Below are positions 1 through 8,595 of a stretch of 64,000 bases of DNA, one piece after another. Under the pieces are notes generated by a model. The model saw only the letters and a list, made by a program, of their open reading frames with translations. It ran no database searches and had not been told where the DNA came from. Origin of the DNA: Microbacterium sp. W4I4 (GTDB lineage Bacteria; Actinomycetota; Actinomycetes; Actinomycetales; Microbacteriaceae); assembly GCF_030816235.1 (NCBI RefSeq), contig NZ_JAUSXT010000001.1, positions 2,976,001-3,040,000 on the forward strand, given 5' to 3'. How positions within the stretch are numbered: position 1 is the first letter of the stretch; every line of letters starts with the position of its first letter. Position numbers and translations under genes: made by a program.

Positions 1-183
1 CTGATCACGGAGCCGCGACAGGCCGAGACCGCACTCGTGGATGGCGGAGCGGATGTGATCTTCGCCGCGCGTCAGTTCCTCCGCGAACCGGGGTTCGCCC
101 TCCGTGCCGCGGCGGAGCTCGGGGGGTTCCTGGAGTGGCCACGGCAGTACCGGATGGCCCGATTCGAGGGGAGCATTCCGTGA
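1..183 (+). CDS. NADH:flavin oxidoreductase (old yellow enzyme family), C-terminal end
   Basis: Only the last 60 residues are in the window; the gene begins upstream. The visible end carries features typical of the C-terminus of OYE/NamA-type enzymes: the stretch GGADVIFAARQFLREP, which corresponds to the loop before the last helix (usually G-ADLVALGRPLLRDP), and a closing WPRQYRMAR close to the WP-QY-RA ending of bacterial homologues. Such enzymes reduce activated C=C bonds using FMN and NAD(P)H in the cytoplasm. It lies 81 bases before the TetR gene on the same strand, so it may belong to the same catabolic locus. The family is clear, the substrate is not. Confidence 0.75.
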   Translation: MITEPRQAETALVDGGADVIFAARQFLREPGFALRAAAELGGFLEWPRQYRMARFEGSIP

Positions 184-264
184 TCAGCGCGCCAGCACCT
201 GGTAGAAGTGAAGTTGGGCCGCCCAGCGGGTGGTCATCGTGAGCGCTCGACAGGAGTACGGGTA

Positions 265-897
265 ATGGCGGGAATCACTGCAGGAGGACAGCAGACGGCG
301 GCGGCGATCCGGCGCGAGGCGGCGGCGAGCTTCGTGCAGCACGGGTACGAGGCGACGAGCCTGCGCAACATCGCGGCTGCCGTCGGGATCAAAGTCGGCA
401 GCCTGTACAACCACATCACGAGCAAGGAGGATCTCCTTCTTTCCGTGATGGGCGGCACGATGGATGACCTGAACTCCTTGATGGACGAGGCGCTCGACGG
501 GCCGATCGATCCGGTGGACCGCCTCATCGCCTTCGTCGAGTGTCACATCCGCTTCCACGCCGAGCGGGCGCAGGAAGTGTTCATCGGCAACACGGAACTG
601 CGCTCGCTGCACGCGGAAGCGCGGGCCGAGCTGTCCGAAAAGCGCCGTGAGTATCGCAAGCTCCTCGAATCGCTGATCGTCGCTGTCGGCGAAGCCGACG
701 AAGCCGACATCCTCAATGCCCGTCTGCACGCATTCAGCATCGTCGCGATCGGCACTCACGTCGCCGGCTGGTATCGCGAGGACGGCGGACTGCCGCTGGA
801 CGAGATCATCGAGATCTACACAACGATGGTTCTGCGCAGCCTTCGAGTCGATGGCGCAGACGAGCGCGTGCGGACGCAACTGGCCGCCGGCCGCTGA
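265..897 (+). CDS. TetR family transcriptional regulator of the acid-catabolism island
   Basis: A 210-residue repressor with an N-terminal TetR helix-turn-helix (IAAAVGIKVGSLYNHI, about residues 30-50) and a divergent all-helical C-terminal ligand domain. ATG 265 is chosen because AGGAG lies 8 bases upstream; an in-frame ATG at 208 has no ribosome binding site and adds non-conserved residues. The gene precedes the acyl-CoA synthetase operon on the same strand. A 20-bp inverted repeat sits just before that operon and recurs in front of the ABC transporter and carboxyltransferase genes. From this I infer that the protein represses the whole island and that its ligand is probably an acyl-CoA intermediate. 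Ligand and direct binding are inferred. Confidence 0.9.
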   Translation: MAGITAGGQQTAAAIRREAAASFVQHGYEATSLRNIAAAVGIKVGSLYNHITSKEDLLLSVMGGTMDDLNSLMDEALDGPIDPVDRLIAFVECHIRFHAERAQEVFIGNTELRSLHAEARAELSEKRREYRKLLESLIVAVGEADEADILNARLHAFSIVAIGTHVAGWYREDGGLPLDEIIEIYTTMVLRSLRVDGADERVRTQLAAGR

Positions 898-951
898 CCC
901 GAGACGCGGTATCCGTCGCGTGGTGGGCACATGCGCTACACTCACACATAG

Positions 952-971
952 ACAAACGCTTGTACGTTTGT
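952..971. promoter_or_regulatory. TetR-type operator, site 1 (before the acyl-CoA synthetase operon)
   Basis: The sequence ACAAACGCTTGTACGTTTGT has 7-bp arms (ACAAACG/CGTTTGT) around a 6-bp centre. It ends 22 bases before the acyl-CoA synthetase start codon. A possible -10 element TACACT lies at 937-942, which would put the repeat just downstream of the transcription start. Closely related 20-mers occur at 10546-10565 and 15793-15812. Confidence 0.75.
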
Positions 972-993
972 TTGACGACATGGAGAAGCAAAG

Positions 994-2535
994 ATGCGCA
1001 CCATCGGCGACTGGACTCGACTCAACGCCCGAAGGCATCCCGACCGGGAAGCCTTCGTCGGCGTCGATGGCCGCGTCACCTTCGGCCAGGTCGCCGAGCG
1101 CGCGTGGAAGCTGGCGCGAGGTCTGCGAGCAGCCGGTGTGCGCCCGGGCGACACCGTAGGAGTGCTCGCCGGCAACACGGTCTTCAACGCCGAGACGTTC
1201 ATCGGAACGGCGATCAGCGCGGGGATCTACACGGCCTACAACTGGCGGTGGGCTGCCGAGGAGCTCGCAGCGGGTGTCCGCGAGAGCGGAGCCGCGATCG
1301 TCATCGTCGAAGATCGATTCCGCTCGCTTCTGAACGACGCCCTCGACATCATCTCCGCACGCGATGACACAGTCGCGCTGCCCCGCGTGATCGAGCAGGG
1401 CGAGGTCGAGACGCTGCGCATCGGCGACGGAGAGGCCCCCGACGTCGTCGCTCCCGACGATCCGCTCTGCCTGATCTACACCGGGGGCAGCACGGGCACG
1501 TCGAAGGCCGTGGTGCTGTCGCATCGGGCCGCGACCGCAAACGCGCTCAACGAGTACATCGATCTCGGCATCGGAGCTCTCCCCGAGGAGCGCGGGTTGA
1601 TGGTGACGCCGATGTTCCACTCGGCCGGGCTGCTCACCTGGCTGGTCACGCACTTCGTGGCGGGCAAGACCACGGTGCTCGTCGACAAGTTCGACGAGCA
1701 GGAGTTCGTCGAGTGGGTCGGTCGCGAGCGTGCGACGAACAGCTTCATGATTCCGAACATGATGCGGCGGCTCATGCAGGCCGGCGCATTCGAGGCGCCG
1801 GAGGTGCAGCAGCACTTCAAGGCCATGCACACGGGTGCAGGTCTGCTGCGCATGCCGAACAAGGTCGAGTTCATCGAGACCATGCCGAACGCGAAGCTGT
1901 TCTTCCGCTATGGACTCTCCGAGGCCGGGCCCATGGTCACGCGCCTGCACCATGACGACATGCTCGACATCGACGTCGACGGATCGATCGGCCAGGAGTA
2001 CACGCTCGTCGAATCCAAGCTGATGAGTATCGACGGGGAGGATCGCGAGATCGAGCCGGGCGAGCTCGGGGAGATCTGCGTTCGCGGCCCCAGCATCATG
2101 ACCGGATACCACCGGCGCCCGGAAGCCACCGCTGAGACGATCGTCGACGGGTGGTTGCACACCGGCGACCTCGCGACTCGGGACGAGCGCGGCTACTACT
2201 TCTTCAAGGACCGCCTGAAGGAGATGATCAAATCCGGCGGCGAGAACGTGTACTGCGTCGAGATCGAGCAGGCCCTGTACCTGCATCCCGCTGTGCTCGA
2301 GGCGGCTGTCGTCGGCGTCGCCAACGAGACCTGGGGCGAGGAGGTGCGCGCGGTCGTATCGCTGCGCGACGGCCGTACCGCCGATGCGCAGGAACTGTCC
2401 GCATTCCTGCGCACACAGCTCGCCGGATACAAGATCCCCAAGGAGTTCGCCTTCATGGCGGCGACGGATCTGCCGCGCTCGGGCGCAGGCAAGCTCGTCA
2501 AAGAACAGCTGAAGACCAAGCTCGGCTGGAACTGA
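994..2535 (+). CDS. Acyl-CoA synthetase (AMP-forming), class I adenylate-forming enzyme
   Basis: This 513-residue cytoplasmic enzyme activates a carboxylic acid to its CoA thioester with ATP. All key motifs are visible: the P-loop IYTGGSTGTSKAVVLSH (about 161-177), the GYHRRPEAT turn (about 371), the TGDL hinge region (390-393), the RLKEMIKSGGENV stretch (407-419), and the C-terminal catalytic lysine in GAGK (K500). Length is normal for the family. The start is supported by GGAGAA 6 bases upstream. It is the first gene behind operator site 1, so it probably commits the imported acid to the pathway encoded downstream. Sequence alone does not give chain length or branching of the substrate. Confidence 0.92.
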   Translation: MRTIGDWTRLNARRHPDREAFVGVDGRVTFGQVAERAWKLARGLRAAGVRPGDTVGVLAGNTVFNAETFIGTAISAGIYTAYNWRWAAEELAAGVRESGAAIVIVEDRFRSLLNDALDIISARDDTVALPRVIEQGEVETLRIGDGEAPDVVAPDDPLCLIYTGGSTGTSKAVVLSHRAATANALNEYIDLGIGALPEERGLMVTPMFHSAGLLTWLVTHFVAGKTTVLVDKFDEQEFVEWVGRERATNSFMIPNMMRRLMQAGAFEAPEVQQHFKAMHTGAGLLRMPNKVEFIETMPNAKLFFRYGLSEAGPMVTRLHHDDMLDIDVDGSIGQEYTLVESKLMSIDGEDREIEPGELGEICVRGPSIMTGYHRRPEATAETIVDGWLHTGDLATRDERGYYFFKDRLKEMIKSGGENVYCVEIEQALYLHPAVLEAAVVGVANETWGEEVRAVVSLRDGRTADAQELSAFLRTQLAGYKIPKEFAFMAATDLPRSGAGKLVKEQLKTKLGWN

Positions 2536-2564
2536 TCCGCCGAAGAACAGCAGGAGAGACTGAG

Positions 2565-4316
2565 ATGTTCGAGAAGATCCTGATCGCCAACCGTGGCGAG
2601 ATCGCCGTTCGCGTCATGCGCACGGCGAAGCGCCTCGGCATCGCGACTGTCGCGGTGTACTCCGAGGCGGATGCCGACGCGCTGCATGTGCGCGCCGCCG
2701 ATGAGGCCTTTGCCCTCGGTGACGGGCCGGCGAGCGAGAACTACCTCAACGTCGCGAAGATCGTCGAGGCGGCCAAGCGCACCGGCGCCCAGGCGGTGCA
2801 CCCGGGCTACGGCTTCCTCGCGGAGAACGCATCCTTCTCCCAGGCGGTCAGCGATGCTGGGATCGCGTTCATCGGACCCTCGGCCGAGGCGATCACCACG
2901 ATGGGCGAGAAGGTCGCGGCGCGAGCGGTGGCCGTGGCGGCAGAGGTACCCCTCGCACCCGGATCCGACGGTCCGATCACATCCGCAGACGAGGTCATCG
3001 CGTTCGGAGACGTGCACGGATACCCGGTCCTGGTCAAAGCCGCTTACGGCGGCGGCGGGCGTGGCATGCGCGAGATCCGTTCCGCCGACGAGGCCCCCGA
3101 AGCATTCGCCGCCGCCGTGCGCGAGGCCACGGCGGCGTTCGGCAACGGTCAGGTGTACTGCGAGCGCTATCTGGTCAACGCTCGTCACGTCGAAGTGCAG
3201 GTCTTCGGCGACAGCCAGGGGAACATCGTCTACCTGGGCGACCGTGACTGCTCCGTGCAGCGCCGCCACCAGAAGCTCATCGAAGAGGCGCCCGCCCCGG
3301 GGCTGAGCGACGAGCTCCGCGCCGCCATGGGGGCCGCGGCAGTACGCCTGGCCGGTCATGTCGGCTACGTGGGTGCGGGCACCGTCGAATTCCTCGTGGA
3401 GGACGGTTCGTTCTTCTTCCTCGAGATGAACACGCGCATCCAGGTGGAGCATCCAGTGACCGAGGCGGTCACCGGACTCGATCTGGTCGAGCTTCAGTTG
3501 CGCGTCGCCGACGGAGCGCCGCTCGGGATGACGCAGGCCGACGTGCGCGTCGCCGGTGCAGCGATCGAGGCGCGCATCAACGCCGAGGATGCCTCCGGGG
3601 GGCTGTTCCGCCCCGATCCCGGTCTCGTCACCGCTCTGGAGGCACCCGCGGGAGACGGCCTGCGGTGGGATGCGGGGTACGAGAGCGGTGATGAGGTGCT
3701 GCCCCTCTACGACAGCCTGATCGGAAAGCTGATCGCCACCGCGCCCACGCGAGCCGAGGCGATCGACAGGCTGCGCGACGGCCTGGCCCGGCTGTCGATC
3801 GAGGGCATCGCGACGACGGCGCCCGCCGCCAGACACATCATCGGGCTCGACGCCTTCCGGACGATGGGCATCAACACCCTCTGGCTCGAATCCGACGTCG
3901 AGTTCCCCGACTTCGATGAGGAGCCGGAGGACCGATTCGAGGTGGAGGTCGGCGGTCGCTGGTACCGCATTCCGTACTTCCCCGAGGGCGTCGTCCCCGG
4001 ACCGAGCACGGCTGCGCCCGCGACCGAGCCAGCTGCGGCCCGTGCAGCCGGGCCCCGTGCAGCGGGCGGCCGATCCCGCAAGAAGGCGGGAGACGGCACG
4101 GTCAAGGCGCCGATGCAGGGCACGATCGTGAAAGTGAATGTGGCCCCGGGAGACGAGGTCGCGACGGGAACCGTGCTGTTCGTGCTCGAGGCCATGAAGA
4201 TGGAGAATCCGATCCAGGCGCAGCAGGACGGCGTCATCGCCGCAGTCCACGCCGAGGTCGGGCAGTCCACGCCCTCGGGAACCCTGCTCGCCGAGTTCGC
4301 CAAGGCGGACGCCTGA
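2565..4316 (+). CDS. Acyl-CoA carboxylase alpha subunit (biotin carboxylase plus biotin carrier domain)
   Basis: A 583-residue protein starting MFEKILIANRGEIAVRVMR, the standard opening of biotin carboxylases. The ATP-grasp domain shows the glycine loop AYGGGGRGM (about 160-168) and the EMNTRIQVEHPVTE motif. A linker rich in Ala and Pro leads to a biotinyl domain with the modification site EAMKME (biotin on K545). The enzyme carboxylates biotin for transfer by a carboxyltransferase; the likely partner is encoded about 13 kb away at 15837. ATG 2565 follows AGGAGAG; earlier in-frame starts lie inside the synthetase gene. Its stop overlaps the next start (TGATG). Acetyl-, propionyl-, methylcrotonyl- or geranyl-CoA specificity cannot be read from this subunit. 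Confidence 0.93.
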   Translation: MFEKILIANRGEIAVRVMRTAKRLGIATVAVYSEADADALHVRAADEAFALGDGPASENYLNVAKIVEAAKRTGAQAVHPGYGFLAENASFSQAVSDAGIAFIGPSAEAITTMGEKVAARAVAVAAEVPLAPGSDGPITSADEVIAFGDVHGYPVLVKAAYGGGGRGMREIRSADEAPEAFAAAVREATAAFGNGQVYCERYLVNARHVEVQVFGDSQGNIVYLGDRDCSVQRRHQKLIEEAPAPGLSDELRAAMGAAAVRLAGHVGYVGAGTVEFLVEDGSFFFLEMNTRIQVEHPVTEAVTGLDLVELQLRVADGAPLGMTQADVRVAGAAIEARINAEDASGGLFRPDPGLVTALEAPAGDGLRWDAGYESGDEVLPLYDSLIGKLIATAPTRAEAIDRLRDGLARLSIEGIATTAPAARHIIGLDAFRTMGINTLWLESDVEFPDFDEEPEDRFEVEVGGRWYRIPYFPEGVVPGPSTAAPATEPAAARAAGPRAAGGRSRKKAGDGTVKAPMQGTIVKVNVAPGDEVATGTVLFVLEAMKMENPIQAQQDGVIAAVHAEVGQSTPSGTLLAEFAKADA

Positions 4317-5207
4317 TGCGTGCGCTCCGCTCGGTGCTGTTCGTCCCCGGCCACAAGGCCGACTGGATCCAGAAGGCACTCGCCTCACCCGCGGACGGCA
4401 TCATCATCGACCTCGAGGATGCCGTCCCCGAGGCCGACAAGGCGCTCGCGAGAGAGAACGCGCGCGCAGCGATCAGCGAATATCCGGGGGACAAGACCGT
4501 CCTCGTCCCGGGTCAACGGCCTCGAGACGCCGCACTTCGGGGAGGATGCGCGCGCGGTCGCTGTCGACGGCATCGGCGGGCTGCTCCTGCCCATGCTCCG
4601 TCACCGTGACGACCTCGTGGCGTTCGATGGGGTGATCACCGCCGCCGAGATCTTCAACGGCCTCCCGCGCGGGACCGTCGAGGTGCTGCCGTCCTTCGAG
4701 ACCGCCGAATCGATCGGGAATGTCGAGAGCATCCTCACCGCCCCGCGCGTGGGAGGCGTCATGGCCGCGGCCGCCAAGGATGCCGACATCTCGCGATCAG
4801 TGGGATTCAGCTGGACCGCTCAGGGACTGGAGACGCTTTACCTGCGCAGTCGGATTCTGCTCGCGGCGCGAGCCGCCGGACTGGAGATGATCGTGCTCGG
4901 CCTCTGGCAGGACGTGCGCGACCTCGACGGGATGCGGGTCTTCGCCCGCGACAATGCTGCTCTGGGCTACACCGGTCAGGTCATCATCCACCCCACGCAC
5001 GCAGAGATCGCCAACGAGGAGTACGCGCTCTCCGAAGAGCGCATCGACTACTACCGGCGACTGGTGCTGGCCTTCGAGGCCGGCATTCAGGAGGGCAACG
5101 GCGCGGTCAGCTTCGAGGGCGAGCACATCGATCTCGCTCACGCCAACAATGCGCGCGAGTTGCTGCGCCGCGCCGGACATCCCGTCGGTCTCCCGACGGC
5201 AGAATGA
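4316..5207 (+). pseudogene. HpcH/HpaI aldolase (CitE-like acyl-CoA lyase), interrupted by a single-base frameshift
   Basis: The gene begins translationally coupled to the carboxylase (TGATG) and encodes MRALRSVLFVPGHKADWIQK, DGIIIDLEDAVPEADK and so on, a CitE-type TIM-barrel lyase that cleaves 3-hydroxyacyl-CoA esters such as HMG-CoA or malyl-CoA analogues. The first frame runs to about 4505. Family-like sequence then resumes one frame later (VNGLETPHFGEDARAVAVD) and continues normally to 5207. Removing one base from CCCGGG at 4507-4512 restores the expected TVLVRVNGLETP. The rest shows no decay, so this is either a very recent mutation or a sequencing error. If repaired it would be about 296 residues, normal for the family. 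Confidence 0.85.
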
Positions 5208-5220
5208 ACAAGGAGCATCC

Positions 5221-5682
5221 ATGTCCATGTACTTCGAGGACTTCGTCGTCGGCGATGTCATCCGCCATGCGGTCACACGCACCGTCACCGAGACGGACAA
5301 CCTGCTCTTCACGACTCTCACCATGAACGTGCAGCCGCTGCATCTGGATTCCGAGTTCGCGGCGAAGAGCATGTACGGCCAGCGCATCGTGAACAGCGTG
5401 TTCACACTCGGCGTGGCCACCGGCATCCCCGTTCAGGAGACGACTCTCGGCACGACGCTGGGCAATCTCGGGTTCCGCGAGATCGAGTTCCCCAAGCCCG
5501 TGTTCATCGGCGACACGTTGCGCGTGGAGACCGAGGCACTGGACGCGCGCGTCTCGAAGTCGCGACCCACGACGGGGATCGTCGGCATCGAGCACCGTGC
5601 GTACAACCAGCGCGATGAACTGGTCTGCGTGGTCCGTCGCACGGCGCTCATGATGCGTCGCGGTGAGAACGTGGCGAGCTGA
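5221..5682 (+). CDS. MaoC-like hot-dog (de)hydratase
   Basis: A 153-residue single hot-dog domain protein. It has the MaoC-type hydratase region MNVQPLHLDSEFA, with the expected His-Asp pair, followed by MYGQRIVNS. Such enzymes add or remove water across enoyl-CoA double bonds. ATG 5221 has AGGAG 5 bases upstream; longer readings run into the lyase gene. It sits between the CitE-like lyase and the acyl-CoA dehydrogenase, an arrangement that resembles leucine/itaconate-type loci of actinobacteria where a MaoC hydratase supplies a 3-hydroxyacyl-CoA to a CitE-like lyase. Family membership is firm; the exact substrate is inferred from neighbours. Confidence 0.88.
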   Translation: MSMYFEDFVVGDVIRHAVTRTVTETDNLLFTTLTMNVQPLHLDSEFAAKSMYGQRIVNSVFTLGVATGIPVQETTLGTTLGNLGFREIEFPKPVFIGDTLRVETEALDARVSKSRPTTGIVGIEHRAYNQRDELVCVVRRTALMMRRGENVAS

Positions 5683-5693
5683 GGGCGGCGGTT

Positions 5694-6869
5694 ATGAGCG
5701 ACTTCACCCCGCTGCCGGTCGAGCAGACCGAGGATCAGGCCGATCTGAGGGCGATGGTGCGCGAGCTCCTTGCCGACCTGGCCACTCCGGAGAGGTTGTC
5801 CGACCACGATGAGCGGGAGGCGTTCGACGAGGACCTCTACCGTGCGCTCGCGGAGGCGGGACTGGTCCAGTTGGAGGGTGAGGTCGGCGGCGACGCTCCC
5901 AGCCATGCCGGGCAGGCCATCGTTCTGGAGGAGCTGGGCGCGACGGCGACATCCATCGGCGTATCGCTTGTCGTGCAGTTCATGGCGGTGACGCTCCTCT
6001 CGCAGCACGGAACCGCCGAGCAACGCGAGCGGTACCTGTCGGCGCTCTACGACGGTTCGCAGCGCGCGGCATTCGCGCTGACCGAGCCGAGCGGCGGCAC
6101 CGATGTGGCTCGAGCCATGCAGACGAAGGCGGTCCAGCGCCCCGACGGCGGCTGGGTGATCAACGGCGCCAAGATGTGGATCTCCGGAGCGTCGGACTGC
6201 GGATTCATGATCGTTCTCGCCCGCACCTCTCCGATCGAGCGGTCGGCCGTCAGTGGCATCACGATGTTCCTCGTTCCGGCGGACACCCCAGGGATGACCG
6301 TGAGCGAGATGGACACGGTCGCCATTCACGGGCTCTCGACCTGCGAGGTCGGTTTCGCCGACGTCGTCGTTCCTGAGGAAGCTGTGCTCGGCGATGTGGA
6401 CCGAGGCTTCCGGCAGGTCATCGCGACCCTCAACGGAGAGCGGCTCAACGCTGCAGCCGTCGCCCTCGGAATCGCCCGGGGGGCACAGGATGCGGCCCTG
6501 GACTACGTTCAGAGCCGTCACGCGTTCGGCAGGCCGATCGGTGGATTCCAGATCCTGCAGCATCGGCTGGTCGACGGGGCCGTGAAGATCGAGGCCGCAC
6601 GAGGACTCCTCCAGCGAGCGGCGCGAGTCGCGGATGAAGGAGGCGACGCCGAGACGCTCTCCGCGATGGCCAAGCTCGCCTCATCTGACGCGGCAACCAC
6701 GGTGACCGAGCACGGCATGCGGGCGCTGGGCGGGTCGGGCCTCAGCCGGGAGTACTCGATGCAGCGCTTCTGGCGCGATGCGCGGCTGTACACCTTCGCG
6801 CCGCTCACCGACGAGATGATGCACAACTTCATCGGCGAGTTCTACCTCAAACTCCCGCGCTCGTTCTGA
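5694..6869 (+). CDS. Acyl-CoA dehydrogenase
   Basis: A 391-residue flavoprotein that oxidises an acyl-CoA to the 2-enoyl-CoA and passes electrons to ETF. Visible hallmarks are AFALTEPSGGTDVARAM (FAD-binding signature), the substrate/flavin segment KMWISGASDCGF, RHAFGRPIGGFQILQHRL in the helical domain, and a C-terminal ALGGSGLSREYSMQRFWRDAR block. It starts 11 bases after the MaoC gene and is clearly co-transcribed. In an isovalerate-type route it would make 3-methylcrotonyl-CoA, the substrate of the carboxylase. The usual catalytic Glu position cannot be assigned without an alignment. The etfBA genes at 18481 could supply its electron acceptor. Confidence 0.92.
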   Translation: MSDFTPLPVEQTEDQADLRAMVRELLADLATPERLSDHDEREAFDEDLYRALAEAGLVQLEGEVGGDAPSHAGQAIVLEELGATATSIGVSLVVQFMAVTLLSQHGTAEQRERYLSALYDGSQRAAFALTEPSGGTDVARAMQTKAVQRPDGGWVINGAKMWISGASDCGFMIVLARTSPIERSAVSGITMFLVPADTPGMTVSEMDTVAIHGLSTCEVGFADVVVPEEAVLGDVDRGFRQVIATLNGERLNAAAVALGIARGAQDAALDYVQSRHAFGRPIGGFQILQHRLVDGAVKIEAARGLLQRAARVADEGGDAETLSAMAKLASSDAATTVTEHGMRALGGSGLSREYSMQRFWRDARLYTFAPLTDEMMHNFIGEFYLKLPRSF

Positions 6870-6901
6870 GCCGCGGATCCGCATCGAAGGAGATCAGGAC
6901 C

Positions 6902-7651
6902 ATGCAGAAACAGCGGACAGTGCTTGTCACGGGAGCGGCCGGCGGTATGTGCCGCGGGATCAACGCGCGGCTCGGGGCCGGCGGGCATCGCGTGATCTGC
7001 ACCGACCTCGACCCGGATGCCGCCGAGCGCGCAGCGCAGGCGGTGCGCGACGCGGGCGGGATGGCCGATGCCTTCGCCGTGGACGTGTCGGATCCCGGCA
7101 GTGTGAGAGCTCTCGCCGGCGACGTTCGGGAGCGCGTCGGCGAGGTCGATGTGCTGATCAACGCCGCGGGAATCCTCGATCGCAAGTACCTCGCCGATCA
7201 CGACGACCGCTCGTTCGAGCGGACGATCGACGTGAACCTGGTCGGACCGTTCCGCATGATCCAGACGTTCGCTCCCGCGATGGTCGAACGGGGCTGGGGG
7301 CGCATCATCAACGTCTCCTCGATCGCCGGCGTGACCGGCTACCCGTATCCCAGTTACGCCGCGTCCAAAGCAGGGCTGTCGAATCTCGCCCGCTCGCTCG
7401 TCATCGACTTCTGGGGCACCGGTGTGACGGTGAACTCGATCTGCCCGGGTGTCGTCGACACTCCGATGGTCATCCAGGAGGTGCGCGACCAGGTGCCGCG
7501 GAAGGTTCCCACGGGGAAGATCGTCGACCCCGACGAGATCGGCGGGGTGGCGCTGTTCCTGATCGGGGAGGATGCGAAGAACATCAATGGCGCCGACATC
7601 CTCGTCGACGGCGGCGCGACGCGTTACTTCCAGCTCTTCGATCGGCCGTGA
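6902..7651 (+). CDS. Short-chain dehydrogenase/reductase (3-hydroxyacyl-CoA dehydrogenase-like)
   Basis: A 249-residue classical SDR. It shows the nucleotide-binding TGAAGGM near residue 9, DVLINAAG, the catalytic Ser in INVSSIAG, YAASK (Tyr and Lys) and an ICPGVVDTPM C-terminal block. AAGGAGAT lies about 8 bases before the start. It would oxidise or reduce a hydroxyl/keto group with NAD(P). Within this operon the natural role is oxidation of a hydroxyacyl-CoA intermediate, but SDR specificity cannot be judged from sequence. Its stop overlaps the GTG start of the downstream transporter. Confidence 0.88.
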   Translation: MQKQRTVLVTGAAGGMCRGINARLGAGGHRVICTDLDPDAAERAAQAVRDAGGMADAFAVDVSDPGSVRALAGDVRERVGEVDVLINAAGILDRKYLADHDDRSFERTIDVNLVGPFRMIQTFAPAMVERGWGRIINVSSIAGVTGYPYPSYAASKAGLSNLARSLVIDFWGTGVTVNSICPGVVDTPMVIQEVRDQVPRKVPTGKIVDPDEIGGVALFLIGEDAKNINGADILVDGGATRYFQLFDRP

Positions 7652-8568
7652 ATCGATCGGGCGATCGCCGCACGATCGTCATCTTCCTTCTCACGGGGTT
7701 CATCTGGGGCTCCGGCTTCCTGTTCATCCGGGTCGCCGTCGCCGAACTCTCACCCGTGGAATTCGTGTTCGCGAGGACCGCGCTCGCCTGCGCGGTTCTC
7801 GCCCTCGTGATGCTCGTGACGCGGCGGCACTGGCCGACGGGTTTCGATGTCTGGCGCCGCATCGCCACCCTCGGCATCGTGGGATGCGCGGTGCCGTTCC
7901 TCTTCTACGCCTGGGCCGGGCAGCGCATCCCGAGCGGACTGTCGAGCATCTACAACGCCGCCGTGCCCGTCGCCACCGCGCTGGTCACACTGATCGCAAT
8001 GCGCCAGGAGCGACTGGGCGGGCGCAAGCTTCTCGCGATCGCGGTCGGCGCGATCGGGATCGTCGTGGTCCTGCAGCCCTGGCGACTCGACGCGTCGGAT
8101 TTCGACCTGGGGGGTCAGCTGGCCTGCATCGGTGCGGTGCTCGGCCTTGGATTCGCCTTCTCGTACACGCGCAAGGCGATCAGCCCGCTCGGCCTCGACC
8201 CGATCGGGGTGGCGATGGGGCAGATGCTGGTCTGCGCTGTCGTGGTGGGCGGGGTGGTCCCGTTCACCAGTACGGGCGTTCCCGCGGTGTCTCCGGCAGC
8301 CATCGGCAGCGTGCTCGCCAGTGGCGTCTTCGCCACCGGCATCGCCTACATCTGGAACTTCCAGATCATCGAGCGCTGGGGCGCAGCATCCGCCTCCATG
8401 GTCACCTACGTGACGACCCTCGTCGGCGTCGCCGCAGGGATCATCGTGCTGCACGAGCCGATGGCCATCCACCATCTGATCGGTGCAGCGATCGTGCTGA
8501 TCGGGGTGGGGATCGGGGTGCAGGGCTCTCGCGGCACGGTCGGGCTGGGTCCGGCTGCTCCGGGGTGA
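7648..8568 (+). CDS. EamA/DMT family transporter
   Basis: A 306-residue polytopic membrane protein with about ten hydrophobic helices in two EamA halves (IVIFLLTGFIWGSGFLFIRV at the start; a second half beginning near LGGQLACIGAVLGLG). The family usually exports small metabolites. GTG 7648 is chosen because it overlaps the stop of the SDR gene (GTGA), which indicates translational coupling; the open frame extends much further upstream but only as a shadow of the SDR. It is the last gene of the operon that begins at 994. It may be an overflow or uptake porter for a pathway acid or product; the substrate is unknown. Confidence 0.87.
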   Translation: MNRSGDRRTIVIFLLTGFIWGSGFLFIRVAVAELSPVEFVFARTALACAVLALVMLVTRRHWPTGFDVWRRIATLGIVGCAVPFLFYAWAGQRIPSGLSSIYNAAVPVATALVTLIAMRQERLGGRKLLAIAVGAIGIVVVLQPWRLDASDFDLGGQLACIGAVLGLGFAFSYTRKAISPLGLDPIGVAMGQMLVCAVVVGGVVPFTSTGVPAVSPAAIGSVLASGVFATGIAYIWNFQIIERWGAASASMVTYVTTLVGVAAGIIVLHEPMAIHHLIGAAIVLIGVGIGVQGSRGTVGLGPAAPG

Positions 8569-8595
8569 CTTCAGCTCGTCGGCCCGGAGCAGCCG

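Noticed and set aside
184..2286. Long minus-strand open frame of 700 codons opposite the TetR and acyl-CoA synthetase genes
   Set aside because: It is the antisense shadow of well-supported plus-strand genes in high-GC DNA; the product is His/Arg/Asp-rich with no domain.
2196..4388. Minus-strand open frame of 730 codons opposite the biotin carboxylase gene
   Set aside because: Antisense shadow of an unmistakable carboxylase; no motif, no ribosome binding site.
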